Below are positions 25,899 to 34,449 of a stretch of DNA of 64,000 nucleotides, piece by piece (the stretch's first letter is position 1; the number at the start of each line of letters is the position of its first letter). The notes under the pieces are model-generated. The model was not told the DNA's origin. It worked only from the letters and a program-made list of their open reading frames with translations, and searched no databases. The position numbers and the translations under genes were made by a program. Origin of the DNA: Candidatus Villigracilis proximus (GTDB lineage Bacteria > Chloroflexota > Anaerolineae > Anaerolineales > Villigracilaceae); the NCBI GenBank assembly GCA_016715195.1, contig JADKBB010000006.1, positions 62,001 to 126,000 on the forward strand, read 5' to 3'.

Positions 25899-26318
25899 AT
25901 GAGAATCCTCGCAGTAGATCATGGCGAAAAAAGAATCGGCACGGCACTCAGTGACGAGACCGCCACCATTGCAACTCCGCTTAAAGTGGTTGAGCATGTC
26001 TCACGCGCCATTGACGCCGCGCAAGTGGCAGACCTCGCCGCGCAGAATAATGTCAGCTTGATCGTTATCGGTCAATCCTTTGACGAGGATGGCAACCCAA
26101 ATCCCGCTGGCCGCCGCGCTGGCCGTTTCGCTGATGAACTCAAGAATCAGACAAACATTCCCATCGAACTATGGGACGAATCTTTCAGCACCCAAGATGC
26201 CCGCGCCGCGCGCATCGAACTCGGCGTCTCAAGAAAAAAACGCGCAGGCCATCAAGATGTCTTCGCCGCCGTTGTTATTTTGCAATCATATCTTGAAACA
26301 CGGAGAGAAAATAAGTGA
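25899..26318 (+). CDS. ruvX: Holliday-junction resolvase-like / pre-16S rRNA nuclease RuvX (YqgF)
   Basis: 139-residue RNase H-fold nuclease of the YqgF family, which processes the 5' end of 16S rRNA and may act on junctions. It has MRILAVDHGEKRIG with the first acidic residue, SFDEDGNPNPAGRRAGRFADEL, ELWDESFSTQDA with the second, and GHQDVFAAVVILQSYL. I chose the ATG at 25899 because GGAGA sits just before it; an upstream ATG at 25881 adds six unlikely residues. It pairs with mltG, a common neighbour of yqgF. Confidence 0.92.
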   Translation: MRILAVDHGEKRIGTALSDETATIATPLKVVEHVSRAIDAAQVADLAAQNNVSLIVIGQSFDEDGNPNPAGRRAGRFADELKNQTNIPIELWDESFSTQDARAARIELGVSRKKRAGHQDVFAAVVILQSYLETRRENK

Positions 26319-26432
26319 TGAGAAATAAGTTATGAGTAATAAGTGAGTAGGTAAAAAGTGAGAAGTAAAATAAGAGATCAATTAGAGAAGTTAACTATAA
26401 GTAAGATGTGAGTTGCTCGTCCGCATCTTTTC
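26319..26432. repeat. Low-complexity A/G-rich tract after ruvX
   Basis: Degenerate AAGTGATGAGAAATAAG / GTAAAAAGTGAGAAG units, like the tracts at 14663-14774 and 58955-58990. No gene is seen. Confidence 0.5.
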
Positions 26433-26558
26433 ATTCCTCATTCCTCATTCCTCATTCCTCATTCCTCATTCCTCATTCCTCATTCCTCATTCCTCATTCC
26501 TCATTCCTCATTCCTCATTCCTCATTCCTCATTCCTCATTCCTCATTCCTCATTCCTC
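26433..26558 (+). repeat. Perfect 7-bp tandem repeat, 18 copies, abutting the mltG start
   Basis: ATTCCTC repeated 18 times without mismatch (126 bp). The next bases are the ATG of mltG. No ribosome binding site is visible, so copy number could alter mltG expression. Confidence 0.95.
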
Positions 26559-27673
26559 ATGCGCCGTTATCAATATCACTTCATCCTTGCATTTATCGTC
26601 CTGTTTACCCTGGCCTGTATTTACCTTACACTGGGCTATGTCCCTGCGCGCGCGTCTCTGCTGTATGGTCCACCGGCGCGCACGCTTTCTGTTTCAGACC
26701 GCATAGAATATTCCACGCGGCTGTTGTCACATGGCGCGATTCTCACCACGCCGCTTGACCCGAACGGCACAGAGCAATCCTTCTACATTGAGTCGGGCGA
26801 GTCGATCTATTCAGTTGCGCTACGTCTTGAAGAATCTTTCATCATCACGAACTCGCAGGCTTTCTACGATTACGTGGTGTACACCGGTCTCGACCTCACC
26901 ATTCAATCAGGCGATTACACGCTTAGCCCCGCGCTTTCGATCATCGACATCACCCGCACATTACAAGATTCGACTCCCACCGACGTCACCTTTGTCGTGC
27001 TCTCAGGCTGGCGGATGGAAGAGATCGCCGCTTCGCTCCCAACCTCAGGGCTGGATATTTCTCCCGAATTATTTTTGGATGCCGCCCAGACCCCGCCTCA
27101 ATCTCTTAACTTTTTGCCTGCTTCTGTTTCGATGGAAGGTTTCTTCCTCCCGACATTTACATCCTGCCGCGCACCACAACCGTGGACCAACTCCTCGAAA
27201 GCATGGCGCGCAACTTCGCCCAGCACATCAGCGATGACATGCGTGCCGGATACACTGCATTGGGCTTGGATGTTTATCAAGCGGCCACGCTCGCTTCCCT
27301 TGTGGAGCGCGAGTCTGTTTACGATGAAGAGATGTCGTTGATCGCTTCTGTTTTCATCAATCGCTTAAGGATCGGCATGACCCTCGGCAGTGACCCCACC
27401 ATTCAATATGCCCTCGGCTATGATTCGCTCAACCAAACCTGGTGGACAAATCCGCTTAGCCTTGATAATTTGAAATTTGATTCCCCGTATAACACCTATC
27501 TTTATGCAGGCCTGCCGCCCGGCCCGATCGCAAGCCCGAGTGTTGAAGCATTGCAGGCGGTTGCCTTTCCACAAAGTTCTGAATATTATTTTTTTCAAGC
27601 CACGTGCGACGGTTCAGGCTATCACACCTTCTCAGTCACTTTTGAAGACCATCTTGCGAATTTGTGCCCGTAA
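26559..27673 (+). CDS. mltG: Endolytic murein transglycosylase MltG (one frameshift)
   Basis: Cleaves nascent peptidoglycan glycan strands at the membrane. It starts MRRYQYHFILAFIVLFTLAC with one N-terminal membrane helix. A LysM-like segment follows (FYIESGESIYSVALRLEES), then the YceG fold. The catalytic Glu lies in ATLASLVERESVYDEEM, and TLGSDPTIQYALG...DSPYNTYLYAGLPPGPI is the family signature. Near 27147-27152 one G is missing (expected LPDIYILPRTTTVDQLL), splitting the frame. The rejoined protein is about 371 residues. It follows ruvX, its usual partner. Confidence 0.9.
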
Positions 27674-27677
27674 GAGA

Positions 27678-27745
27678 AAGACCTGACGGGTTTTCACAGT
27701 ATAACTTCCGACTCGAATTTTTGTCGGTGAAACCTGTCAGGTCTT
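27678..27745. repeat. 68-bp palindromic element between mltG and a membrane-protein gene
   Basis: AAGACCTGACGGGTTTTCAC and its near-perfect inverted copy ending ACCTGTCAGGTCTT flank an inner hairpin CCGAC/GTCGG. It supplies the last codons and the TGA stop of the minus-strand gene 27737-28741. Confidence 0.8.
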
Positions 27746-28741
27746 AAATTTTTTCAAATACGAAATTCCCGTCATTCCAAACCCAAGAAAAACGAACAAC
27801 ATCCCCTGCCACAGTATGGGATTAAGCAACGCCTGCACCATGGCCGATGCCAGATCACCGGCATAGTCCAACAGAATGGCCGGAAGATAGATCGGCATTT
27901 TGCTTACAAGTATGTTTTTGAATATTGCGCCAAATATAGGTGCGCCGCTTAAACTCATTAGGCATGCGAGCAAACCTGTAATCACAAATGGAATTCCCCA
28001 CCAGCGCAGCCAGTTTTTCAGCGAGTTGACGGCGGCGACGGTCAGCATCAATAAAAATCCCAGCGGAAGGATTGGGCTTAATCGCATTAACAGCCGCGCA
28101 GTCTGCAATTTTTCACGCGGATCATTTTCCGCTGGCGCGCTGATCAATGTGAATTGATCGGGGATTGCCAGTGTAGCGAATTCCATTTGTCCCTGTATGG
28201 CGGGTGTTAGCATGGGATATAACTCAGCGGGCGGTTTGCAGAATTGCATTTCACCCTTTGAGAGCAAGTCCAATGTCATCTGAAAGACTTGTTCCAACGT
28301 GCAATCTGGTTGTGCGTTCAAAAGTGTGTAAACCGCTTGCACGCCGGTTCCACTGGTCATACTTACTTTGAGCGGGATCAAGGAGAGTTGAACAGAATCC
28401 GCTCGCAGATTAAGATAGGAAAACGTTGAATTTAGAATATCATCTCCCATCAGCTTGAGAGTCTCTTCTGGCAGCAACGTGCGAAAGAATGCTTCCCACG
28501 CCGGCTGACTCATCCCGCGCATCACGATCGGAAGCTGGCTTTGGTCTGTGTTTGTAGAAAGCATGGCTTCAGCCATGACAGCAGGCAATTGGTTATAAAA
28601 ATCAGTATTGGCAAAAGCTGTTTGATAGGTCTCTGCGCTAAAAGCGCGGCGGTCAAAGTTGAAGAAGATCAACGCGGGGACTGCTGTGATTACGAATAAA
28701 GCCGCGAAGAGTATTCCGGATATTTTTTTTAGTGAATCCAT
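27737..28741 (-). CDS. Predicted membrane protein of unknown function
   Basis: 334 residues. It has an N-terminal membrane helix (ILFAALFVITAVPALIFF), a large outside domain of about 180 residues (RRAFSAETYQTAFANTDFYNQLPAVMAEAML) with one Cys pair, then four C-terminal helices including ILPLGFLLMLTVAAVNSL. The stop codon lies within a palindromic repeat. No family is recognised and no function is assigned. It is convergent with mltG. Confidence 0.7.
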   Translation of the reverse strand: MDSLKKISGILFAALFVITAVPALIFFNFDRRAFSAETYQTAFANTDFYNQLPAVMAEAMLSTNTDQSQLPIVMRGMSQPAWEAFFRTLLPEETLKLMGDDILNSTFSYLNLRADSVQLSLIPLKVSMTSGTGVQAVYTLLNAQPDCTLEQVFQMTLDLLSKGEMQFCKPPAELYPMLTPAIQGQMEFATLAIPDQFTLISAPAENDPREKLQTARLLMRLSPILPLGFLLMLTVAAVNSLKNWLRWWGIPFVITGLLACLMSLSGAPIFGAIFKNILVSKMPIYLPAILLDYAGDLASAMVQALLNPILWQGMLFVFLGFGMTGISYLKKFKT

Positions 28742-28768
28742 TGTGTCTTGATACCTGTTACTACAAAT

Positions 28769-28822
28769 CGTCCCGAAGGGTTGATTGGCTTAATACAGTG
28801 TATCCACCAAACCTTCGGGACG
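28769..28822. repeat. Imperfect palindromic element with CGTCCCGAAGG ends
   Basis: CGTCCCGAAGG (28769-28779) and CCTTCGGGACG (28812-28822) form a perfect 11-bp stem around 32 bases. The following minus-strand sequence is not T-rich, so it is a repeat rather than a standard terminator. Confidence 0.7.
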
Positions 28823-28833
28823 TTCTTTCTTTT

Positions 28834-30810
28834 TTATGCGGTTAATATTTCAATGTAATCCTGTGTCACCACTTCTGCGCTGCCCACACCGAGCAGATTT
28901 AACAACTCTTTCACCAACTCCGCTTTGAGGTCTGCATCCTTGCGGCTCCAGGTGCGGCTCTTGATCTCAAGGAAATAGCCCATGTCGGGTTCTTTCATTT
29001 GATCGAGATTGACAAAGAATTCAGTTTCCTTGTATTTGATATGCCAGCGCGAGCGGTCTTTTTCAATTGAAATTTCCTGCGTGGGCTTGAAGTATTCACG
29101 ATAGAAACGTGATGTATGCACTGCCGGTGCAAGGAAGCGGCTGCGGGAAAGCAGCACATCATGGCCGATCTCGTCTTCGCGCTGCTGACCGAGCAACGTC
29201 AGGCGTGAGCGTACGCTTTCAACTTCACCTTTTTCATTGATCAGATTATCTTCACGGAAGCGCAAGCGTCCCTGGGATGAATCTTCGAACATGTAATACT
29301 CATCGTATTGATGATAATGTTTATAAGCGTTGACTTCGATCTCAGGCCGCTTCATATTCTGGACAAGTGAAGCTGGTTCTGTCACCTTGACCTTGACCTG
29401 CACCTCGAATGATTCCTGTTCCATTGAGCCGCCGAGCGCGATCAATTTTGAGAGAACAGATTGCTCACGTTCGGTTAGGAAGTCGTCGATCTTCAATGCC
29501 AATTTACGGGCTTGTTCAAGCAGGTCTGCTTCGTTCAATGTCAGTAACTGATGATCGCGCATTAACCATTTCCCGTTGACCATTACATCGGTCACATCTG
29601 TAGATTTGGAAGCGAAGACCAGTTGTGCATACGCATTGTTCGGGTTACGGCGGAAGCGCGGAGAGTTGTGGACGGGGGAGGTGTCCACCAATATCAAATC
29701 GGCGCGTTTGCCTGTTTCGAGCGACCCTGTCAAATGTCCGATATGAAGCGCTTGTGCGCCCATGCGAGTCGCCATCAGCAGCGCAGTCGCCGCCGGCACG
29801 ACAGTTGGGTCATTGCTGGATGCTTTCGCAACAAAAGAGGCGAGGCGCACTTCTTCGAACATATCGAGATCATTGTTCGAGGCTGGGCCGTCTGTGCCGA
29901 TGCCCACGTTGAGCCCGGTCTCAAGCATTTTTTGCACGGGGGCAAACCCTGAAGCGAGTTTGAAATTCGATGACGGGTTGTGCGCGATGCCTGCGTTCAC
30001 ATGCAGCAGTGTTTTCATTTCACCCGTATCAACATGCACACAATGTGCAGCGATCACTTTTGCTTCGAGTACGCCCTGCTTTTTGATATACGGCACAACC
30101 GGCATGCCTTGTTCGTTGCGCATGGTTTCCACTTCAAAAGCAGTTTCAGAAATGTGGATGTGCAAAGGCACGTCAAATTCCCTGGCGAGTTCTGCGCACG
30201 AGCGCAAAATTTCAGGCGTGGTGGAATAAGGCGCATGTGGCGCAACCGCCGGGACGATCAGCGGATGGCCTTTCCATTTCTTGATGAATTCGCGGGCGTA
30301 GGCCAGCGAGACTTCAAATGAAGGCGCATCGGGTGCGGGATATTTCATCACACTTTGCCCGCAGACGGCACGCATACCCGCATCGGCTGTGGCTTGAGCG
30401 ATGTCGTCTTCAAAGAAATACATATCGTTGAAAGTGGTCACGCCGCTGCGGATCTGTTCGGCGCAGGCAAGTAGTGTCCCAAGGCGGACAAATTCAGGGG
30501 TGACAAATTCACGTTCCACGGGCAGCATGTAGCCCATTAACCAAACATCGAGCCGCAAGTCATCTTCGAGGCCGCGCAGCAGAGTCATCGGGACATGCGT
30601 GTGTGCGTTGACCAGTCCGGGCATCAATACTTTTCCGCCGCAATCGATGGTTTCATCTGCTGTATATTCTTTGAGGATTTCGGCTTCGGGTCCAGCGGCG
30701 ACGATCACATCATCTTTTACGGCCACCGCCCCGGGGTCATATTGATTCATTTTGCCGTCCATGGTCAGGACAATGGCATTTTTGAGAAGGGTGGTTACTT
30801 TTTGAGTCAT
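28834..30810 (-). CDS. Amidohydrolase (MTA/SAH deaminase-like) fused to a CYTH-like domain
   Basis: 658 residues, about 200 more than usual. Residues 1-440 are a metal-dependent deaminase of the MtaD/SsnA group: NAHTHVPMTLLRGLEDDLRLD (His70, His72), HIHISE, HCVHVD, IGTDGPASNND, so deamination of a methylthioadenosine-like substrate is likely. Residues about 465-655 look like a CYTH/triphosphate tunnel domain: FEVQVKVKV, DEYYMFED, RLRFRED, SRLTLLGQ, ISIEKDRSRW, FFVNLDQ, GYFLEIKSRTWS. CYTH domains bind triphosphates or act as class IV adenylate cyclases. The single frame is continuous, so the fusion is real in this sequence. Confidence 0.88.
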   Translation of the reverse strand: MTQKVTTLLKNAIVLTMDGKMNQYDPGAVAVKDDVIVAAGPEAEILKEYTADETIDCGGKVLMPGLVNAHTHVPMTLLRGLEDDLRLDVWLMGYMLPVEREFVTPEFVRLGTLLACAEQIRSGVTTFNDMYFFEDDIAQATADAGMRAVCGQSVMKYPAPDAPSFEVSLAYAREFIKKWKGHPLIVPAVAPHAPYSTTPEILRSCAELAREFDVPLHIHISETAFEVETMRNEQGMPVVPYIKKQGVLEAKVIAAHCVHVDTGEMKTLLHVNAGIAHNPSSNFKLASGFAPVQKMLETGLNVGIGTDGPASNNDLDMFEEVRLASFVAKASSNDPTVVPAATALLMATRMGAQALHIGHLTGSLETGKRADLILVDTSPVHNSPRFRRNPNNAYAQLVFASKSTDVTDVMVNGKWLMRDHQLLTLNEADLLEQARKLALKIDDFLTEREQSVLSKLIALGGSMEQESFEVQVKVKVTEPASLVQNMKRPEIEVNAYKHYHQYDEYYMFEDSSQGRLRFREDNLINEKGEVESVRSRLTLLGQQREDEIGHDVLLSRSRFLAPAVHTSRFYREYFKPTQEISIEKDRSRWHIKYKETEFFVNLDQMKEPDMGYFLEIKSRTWSRKDADLKAELVKELLNLLGVGSAEVVTQDYIEILTA

Positions 30811-30900
30811 TCAATCTCCTTTTTTATTTTCACTCTGAGCAGAGCCAAAGAGTGAGTTGTATAAAATTCCTAAGAAAGTGTCTGAAAATCTCTTTTCTTT

Positions 30901-30978
30901 ACCACGAAGTCACCAAGTCACGAAGACACCAAGAGAGAAAAAACTTTGTGGCTTTGAGTCTTTGAGACTTCGTGGCTA
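30901..30978. repeat. Degenerate inverted repeat of the CCACGAAGTC type
   Basis: ACCACGAAGTCACCAAGTC at the left faces GACTTCGTGGCTAAG at the right in inverted orientation around an A-rich centre. This type of repeat is widespread in bacterial intergenic regions. No gene lies in the 188-base gap. Confidence 0.75.
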
Positions 30979-30998
30979 AGTCTAATATCTGCACAGAA

Positions 30999-31976
30999 TT
31001 ATTTTTCCCAGGTTAATAGAATTTTCAGCGCTTCCAAATTCCTTTTGAAGTCTGTATATTTGTGCGTGGAAAGTTCCATATCTACCGAGATGGCGCCAAG
31101 CTCCACGGCATAATCGGCGAGGGTGCCGGTAAAGATACAGCCTGTATCCAGAGGCGGGAAGGGATATTTGGTGGCTTTGCCAAGTGCTTTGGCGAATTCA
31201 ATTGATTTTTTCTCCCACGGTTCACCGCCGGGAAAAACGCCCAGAGCGGCGCTGTGATAACTGATCAATGCTTCCACTTTATGGGTTTGCAGGAATCCCA
31301 TCAGCGCCTTTGTCTCTGGCTCGGAGCCGGGACCCGTTCCACCCGTGGTGGGACCGTAGTTCCAGCATCCATCACGATCCCAGTTGGCGGCCCAGTTGGT
31401 GGGGAAGTTGCGATTCAAGTCCACGCCGTGATCGTTGACTCGACCGTCATAGCCGTGATCTCGTGCATCGTCGTCGGGGTTTAGGTTGCGCAAAATGTAA
31501 AGGGTCACATCGCTGGGAACAATTTCAGGGTTTTCGTAAACGTATTGAATCAATTCGTCTGCGAGGGCGATGGTATTCCATTCGTAACCGCCATGAATGC
31601 CGGCCACGATCATGCGTTGTTTCTCGCCATTGCCAAAGGAATACACTTCGATGGGCCGCCCTGAAACTGAATACCCGATCAAGATCGGGCGCATTGACCC
31701 GCCTTCAAGTACAAAAGGTGTTGCTGATTGCACCACGATCATTGTCGAAAGCGGATTTGGCGTTACCGTGGGTAAATATAATGCATTGGGGTCAGGTGTG
31801 TAGGTTGCTGGCAACCCGGCTGTAGAGATCGTTTGTGCGTTTTGCGGCGCAGCGAGCACAGGCTGCAAGGCCCAATATGCCACCAGTACCAGCGCAATAC
31901 TGCCCAACCCAACGATGTTTAGCACCCATGCAAAAGTTACCCAGTTTGCATCGTTACGGCGGCGTGGCGCTGGCAT
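30999..31976 (-). CDS. M14-family zinc carboxypeptidase, membrane-anchored
   Basis: 325 residues. One membrane helix near the N-terminus (VLNIVGLGSIALVLVAYWAL) is followed by a Pro/Thr linker, then a catalytic domain outside the cell. The zinc ligands are HGGYEW (HxxE) and SYHSA. Substrate-side residues are seen in HGVDLNRNFPTNW, and the catalytic Glu lies in SVDMELSTH. M14 enzymes of this kind trim peptides or cell-wall stem peptides; the substrate is not clear. The start overlaps the cinA stop by one base (TGATG type), so the two are coupled. Confidence 0.88.
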   Translation of the reverse strand: MPAPRRRNDANWVTFAWVLNIVGLGSIALVLVAYWALQPVLAAPQNAQTISTAGLPATYTPDPNALYLPTVTPNPLSTMIVVQSATPFVLEGGSMRPILIGYSVSGRPIEVYSFGNGEKQRMIVAGIHGGYEWNTIALADELIQYVYENPEIVPSDVTLYILRNLNPDDDARDHGYDGRVNDHGVDLNRNFPTNWAANWDRDGCWNYGPTTGGTGPGSEPETKALMGFLQTHKVEALISYHSAALGVFPGGEPWEKKSIEFAKALGKATKYPFPPLDTGCIFTGTLADYAVELGAISVDMELSTHKYTDFKRNLEALKILLTWEK

Positions 31977-33109
31977 TAGTTTATTTCCTCGGCAGTCATG
32001 CGCAGCCAGTTCAATGCCAAATTCATCGCCCAGCGCGGCAGACTGCGCGGCGGGCCGCCATACGTGATGCGGTGAGTCTTTTCTCCGTGCGGTGAGATCA
32101 TTGCCATTTCGGCGGCGCGTTCATCGGGGTATACAGAAATGCCCAATGCAATATCAGTTTGCGAGTCTGCTTGAGCGGCGCGTAATGCCTGCATGAGTGT
32201 ATCAGATGTCAGATTAGGGAAGGATGCGGTGTGCGGATTGCGAAGCGTGCGGGCCAGCAATCCATCGAGTCCTGATTCGATTGCGGTCAGAGTCCAGCCG
32301 CGGCGGGCGATCAGATCCAGCACAACTTCTTCAAGTTTATCTTCATCTGCACCGAAGACGACAGCCCCGAGTCTTTCGCGGACCTGTGACTCGATCTCGG
32401 CGATCATGGCATTCGCTTCGCTTTCGCTTTTCGCCTTCGCGGCGATGCGCACATCCACAACGCCGGTGTGCGCGGCGAGACCCACGGTGGGGTTGCTGAG
32501 CATTTCAAGATCGGCAATTTTTTCATCGATCATGCCTTCGCCGAGACCGGAGCAATGCAGCACGCGGACTTTGATGACTTCGTTAAGATTAAATCTCTTT
32601 TGAAGATAGGGAATGATGGACTCATGCAGAACATGTTCCATTTCATTTGGCACACCGGGTAAAGAAACGACCGCGTTACGTTCTGTTTCAACGATGAAGC
32701 ATGGCGCTGTGCCGACGGGATTCCGAATCCCAAGCGCGCCCTTTGGAACATACGCCTGCCGTTTTTGATTCTCAGACGGCTTGCGTCCATAACGCGCGAT
32801 GGTCTCGACAACCTGTTCCCACAGGTCTTCGCGGAATTCAGTTTCAACGCCTGCGGCTTTTGCCACCGCTTCACGCGTTGGGTCATCTATTGTCGGGCCG
32901 AGGCCGCCGGTGGTGATGACGATATCTGCGCGCTCCATCGATTCGCGGATCGCGCTCGCGATGCGTTCTTCATTATCGCCGATGGTGATCGTGCGGTATA
33001 AGTCCACGCCGAGGCCGCGTAAATTGCGTGCAAGATAGCGTGTGTTGGTGTCCACGATCTCACCGAGTAAGATTTCCGTTCCAATTGTGATGATCTCTGC
33101 TGATGTCAT
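31976..33109 (-). CDS. cinA: CinA-family protein with decayed amidase domain
   Basis: 377 residues. Residues 1-170 are the MoaB/MPT-binding-like CinA N-domain (EIITIGTEILLGEIVDTN, VITTGGLGPTIDDPTREAVA, PGVPNEMEHV), associated with ADP-ribose/NMN-related pyrophosphatase activity. A middle domain follows. The C-terminal amidase domain is degenerate: TLTAIESGLDGLLARTLRN replaces AESCTGG, and the later SGIAGP motif is missing. A complete PncC is encoded at 1263-1748. It is coupled to the M14 peptidase gene. Confidence 0.88.
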   Translation of the reverse strand: MTSAEIITIGTEILLGEIVDTNTRYLARNLRGLGVDLYRTITIGDNEERIASAIRESMERADIVITTGGLGPTIDDPTREAVAKAAGVETEFREDLWEQVVETIARYGRKPSENQKRQAYVPKGALGIRNPVGTAPCFIVETERNAVVSLPGVPNEMEHVLHESIIPYLQKRFNLNEVIKVRVLHCSGLGEGMIDEKIADLEMLSNPTVGLAAHTGVVDVRIAAKAKSESEANAMIAEIESQVRERLGAVVFGADEDKLEEVVLDLIARRGWTLTAIESGLDGLLARTLRNPHTASFPNLTSDTLMQALRAAQADSQTDIALGISVYPDERAAEMAMISPHGEKTHRITYGGPPRSLPRWAMNLALNWLRMTAEEIN

Positions 33110-33142
33110 TTTTTGTCCTGTAAGCCAGACTTCTGTAAACCA

Positions 33143-33206
33143 AGACTTCGGAAGTCTTTCTTAATGCATCTTAATTATAGAGTCTTAAAAAAGACTTCCG
33201 AAGTCT
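33143..33206. repeat. 64-bp palindromic element, copy 2
   Basis: AGACTTCGGAAGTCT, 34 bases, AGACTTCCGAAGTCT; both ends are identical to copy 1 at 25814. It lies between cinA and the FAD oxidase gene. Confidence 0.9.
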
Positions 33207-33214
33207 CCTGTAAT

Positions 33215-34378
33215 TCAAACTACATTGTACTCTTGAATCAAACGGCCTTCTTTGAAGCGTTTCAGGTCGAGCATGGAAACGTCCACGCTTGAAAACTTTC
33301 CATCCAAAATTTTCTCTGCCATTAATTTCCCTGAGATCGGCCCGTGCATGAATCCATGCCCTGAAAAACCGGCGCACACATAAAAACCGTTCACACCAGT
33401 TTCACCGTAGATCGGGTGCGCATCGGGTGTCACTTCATACAGCCCCGCCCAATGTGATGCGCGTTGTGCCTTCTCCACCAGCGGCATGCGCTCAATGGCG
33501 GCATCCAAATTTACCAATTCAAAATCCTCGTCCACGCTTTGATCGAAGCCCGGTTTTTCGTTTTGATTGCTCATGCCGATCAGCAAACCTTCGCCTTCAC
33601 GGTGAAAATATAACGAGCGCGCAAAATCGATCACGAACGGAAAATCATCAGGCACTTCCTTAAGCGGACTTGTAGTAAACATTTGCCTGCGGAGGGGGAT
33701 GATCGGAAGTTTGACGCCTGCCATGTCTCCGATGCGCCCGGCCCACGGTCCCGCTGCGTTCAATATCATGCGCGTCTTGATCGCGCCGATACTTGTTTGC
33801 ACCTCTTCAACATGATCTCCCTTCAGGCTGATTCCAATTACTTCCACGCCTGAGAAGACTTGCACGCCCATTTTTTGTGCCGCGCTGATATATCCGGCCA
33901 CCACGCTGTTCGGGTCGACTGTCCCATCTTTTTGATTGAAAGTGCCCGCGAGTGCATCATCAAATTTCATCAGGGGCAATCGCGCGCGGACTTCGTCTCC
34001 GCTTAATAGTTGTGTTGGCACGCCAAGTCCATTTTGCATGGAGACGTTATGCTTGAAAACATTTACTTCTTTTTCGTTTGTTGCAACCAGAAGATAGCCG
34101 CATTGCTTATAGCTCACATCCTGTCCGAGCTCATCTTTGAATCTTTCGATCATAGGCAAACTTGCAAGCGAGAGTTTGACATTGATCTCGGTTGAGAACT
34201 GATAGCGTACTCCGCCTGCGCATCGGCCGGTTGCTCCCTGTCCGAAGAAATTTTCCTTTTCAAGCAACACGATATTTTGCGCCTTGATAAGTCCGCGCTG
34301 TGCAAGGTGATAGGCTGCACTGGCACCCATCACACCGCCCCCGATAATGACAATTTCTGCTGTATTTGGTAGGTTCAT
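33215..34378 (-). CDS. FAD-dependent amine oxidase (DAO/sarcosine oxidase beta-like)
   Basis: 387 residues. The FAD-binding GxGxxG motif is at the start (EIVIIGGGVMGASAAYHLAQ), followed by GATGRCAGGVRYQFSTEIN, ILNAAGPWAGRIG, and the C-terminal HWAGLYEVTPDAHPIYGE and GFSGHGFMHGP. These match the sarcosine oxidase beta/D-amino acid oxidase group, which oxidises secondary or D-amines. The exact substrate is unknown. It lies downstream of the liv operon, separated by a hairpin at 34389-34427, and could use amino acids taken up by it. Confidence 0.88.
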   Translation of the reverse strand: MNLPNTAEIVIIGGGVMGASAAYHLAQRGLIKAQNIVLLEKENFFGQGATGRCAGGVRYQFSTEINVKLSLASLPMIERFKDELGQDVSYKQCGYLLVATNEKEVNVFKHNVSMQNGLGVPTQLLSGDEVRARLPLMKFDDALAGTFNQKDGTVDPNSVVAGYISAAQKMGVQVFSGVEVIGISLKGDHVEEVQTSIGAIKTRMILNAAGPWAGRIGDMAGVKLPIIPLRRQMFTTSPLKEVPDDFPFVIDFARSLYFHREGEGLLIGMSNQNEKPGFDQSVDEDFELVNLDAAIERMPLVEKAQRASHWAGLYEVTPDAHPIYGETGVNGFYVCAGFSGHGFMHGPISGKLMAEKILDGKFSSVDVSMLDLKRFKEGRLIQEYNVV

Positions 34379-34388
34379 AATATTTAGA

Positions 34389-34427
34389 AGAAACCCGCCT
34401 TCACGCCTTCGCGGAAAACGGGTTTCT
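34389..34427 (-). terminator. Hairpin after livF
   Basis: AGAAACCCG pairs with CGGGTTTCT around an inner partial hairpin. The minus-strand side continues TCTTCTAAATATT, only weakly T-rich, so termination may be partial. Confidence 0.6.
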
Positions 34428-34449
34428 GATAGGTTGTTCGATTATCTTT

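Noticed and set aside
26408..26758. Proteins encoded by the 7-bp array (repeated HSSFLIP)
   Set aside because: They are read-through of the tandem repeat in other frames and overlap mltG out of frame; no ribosome binding site.
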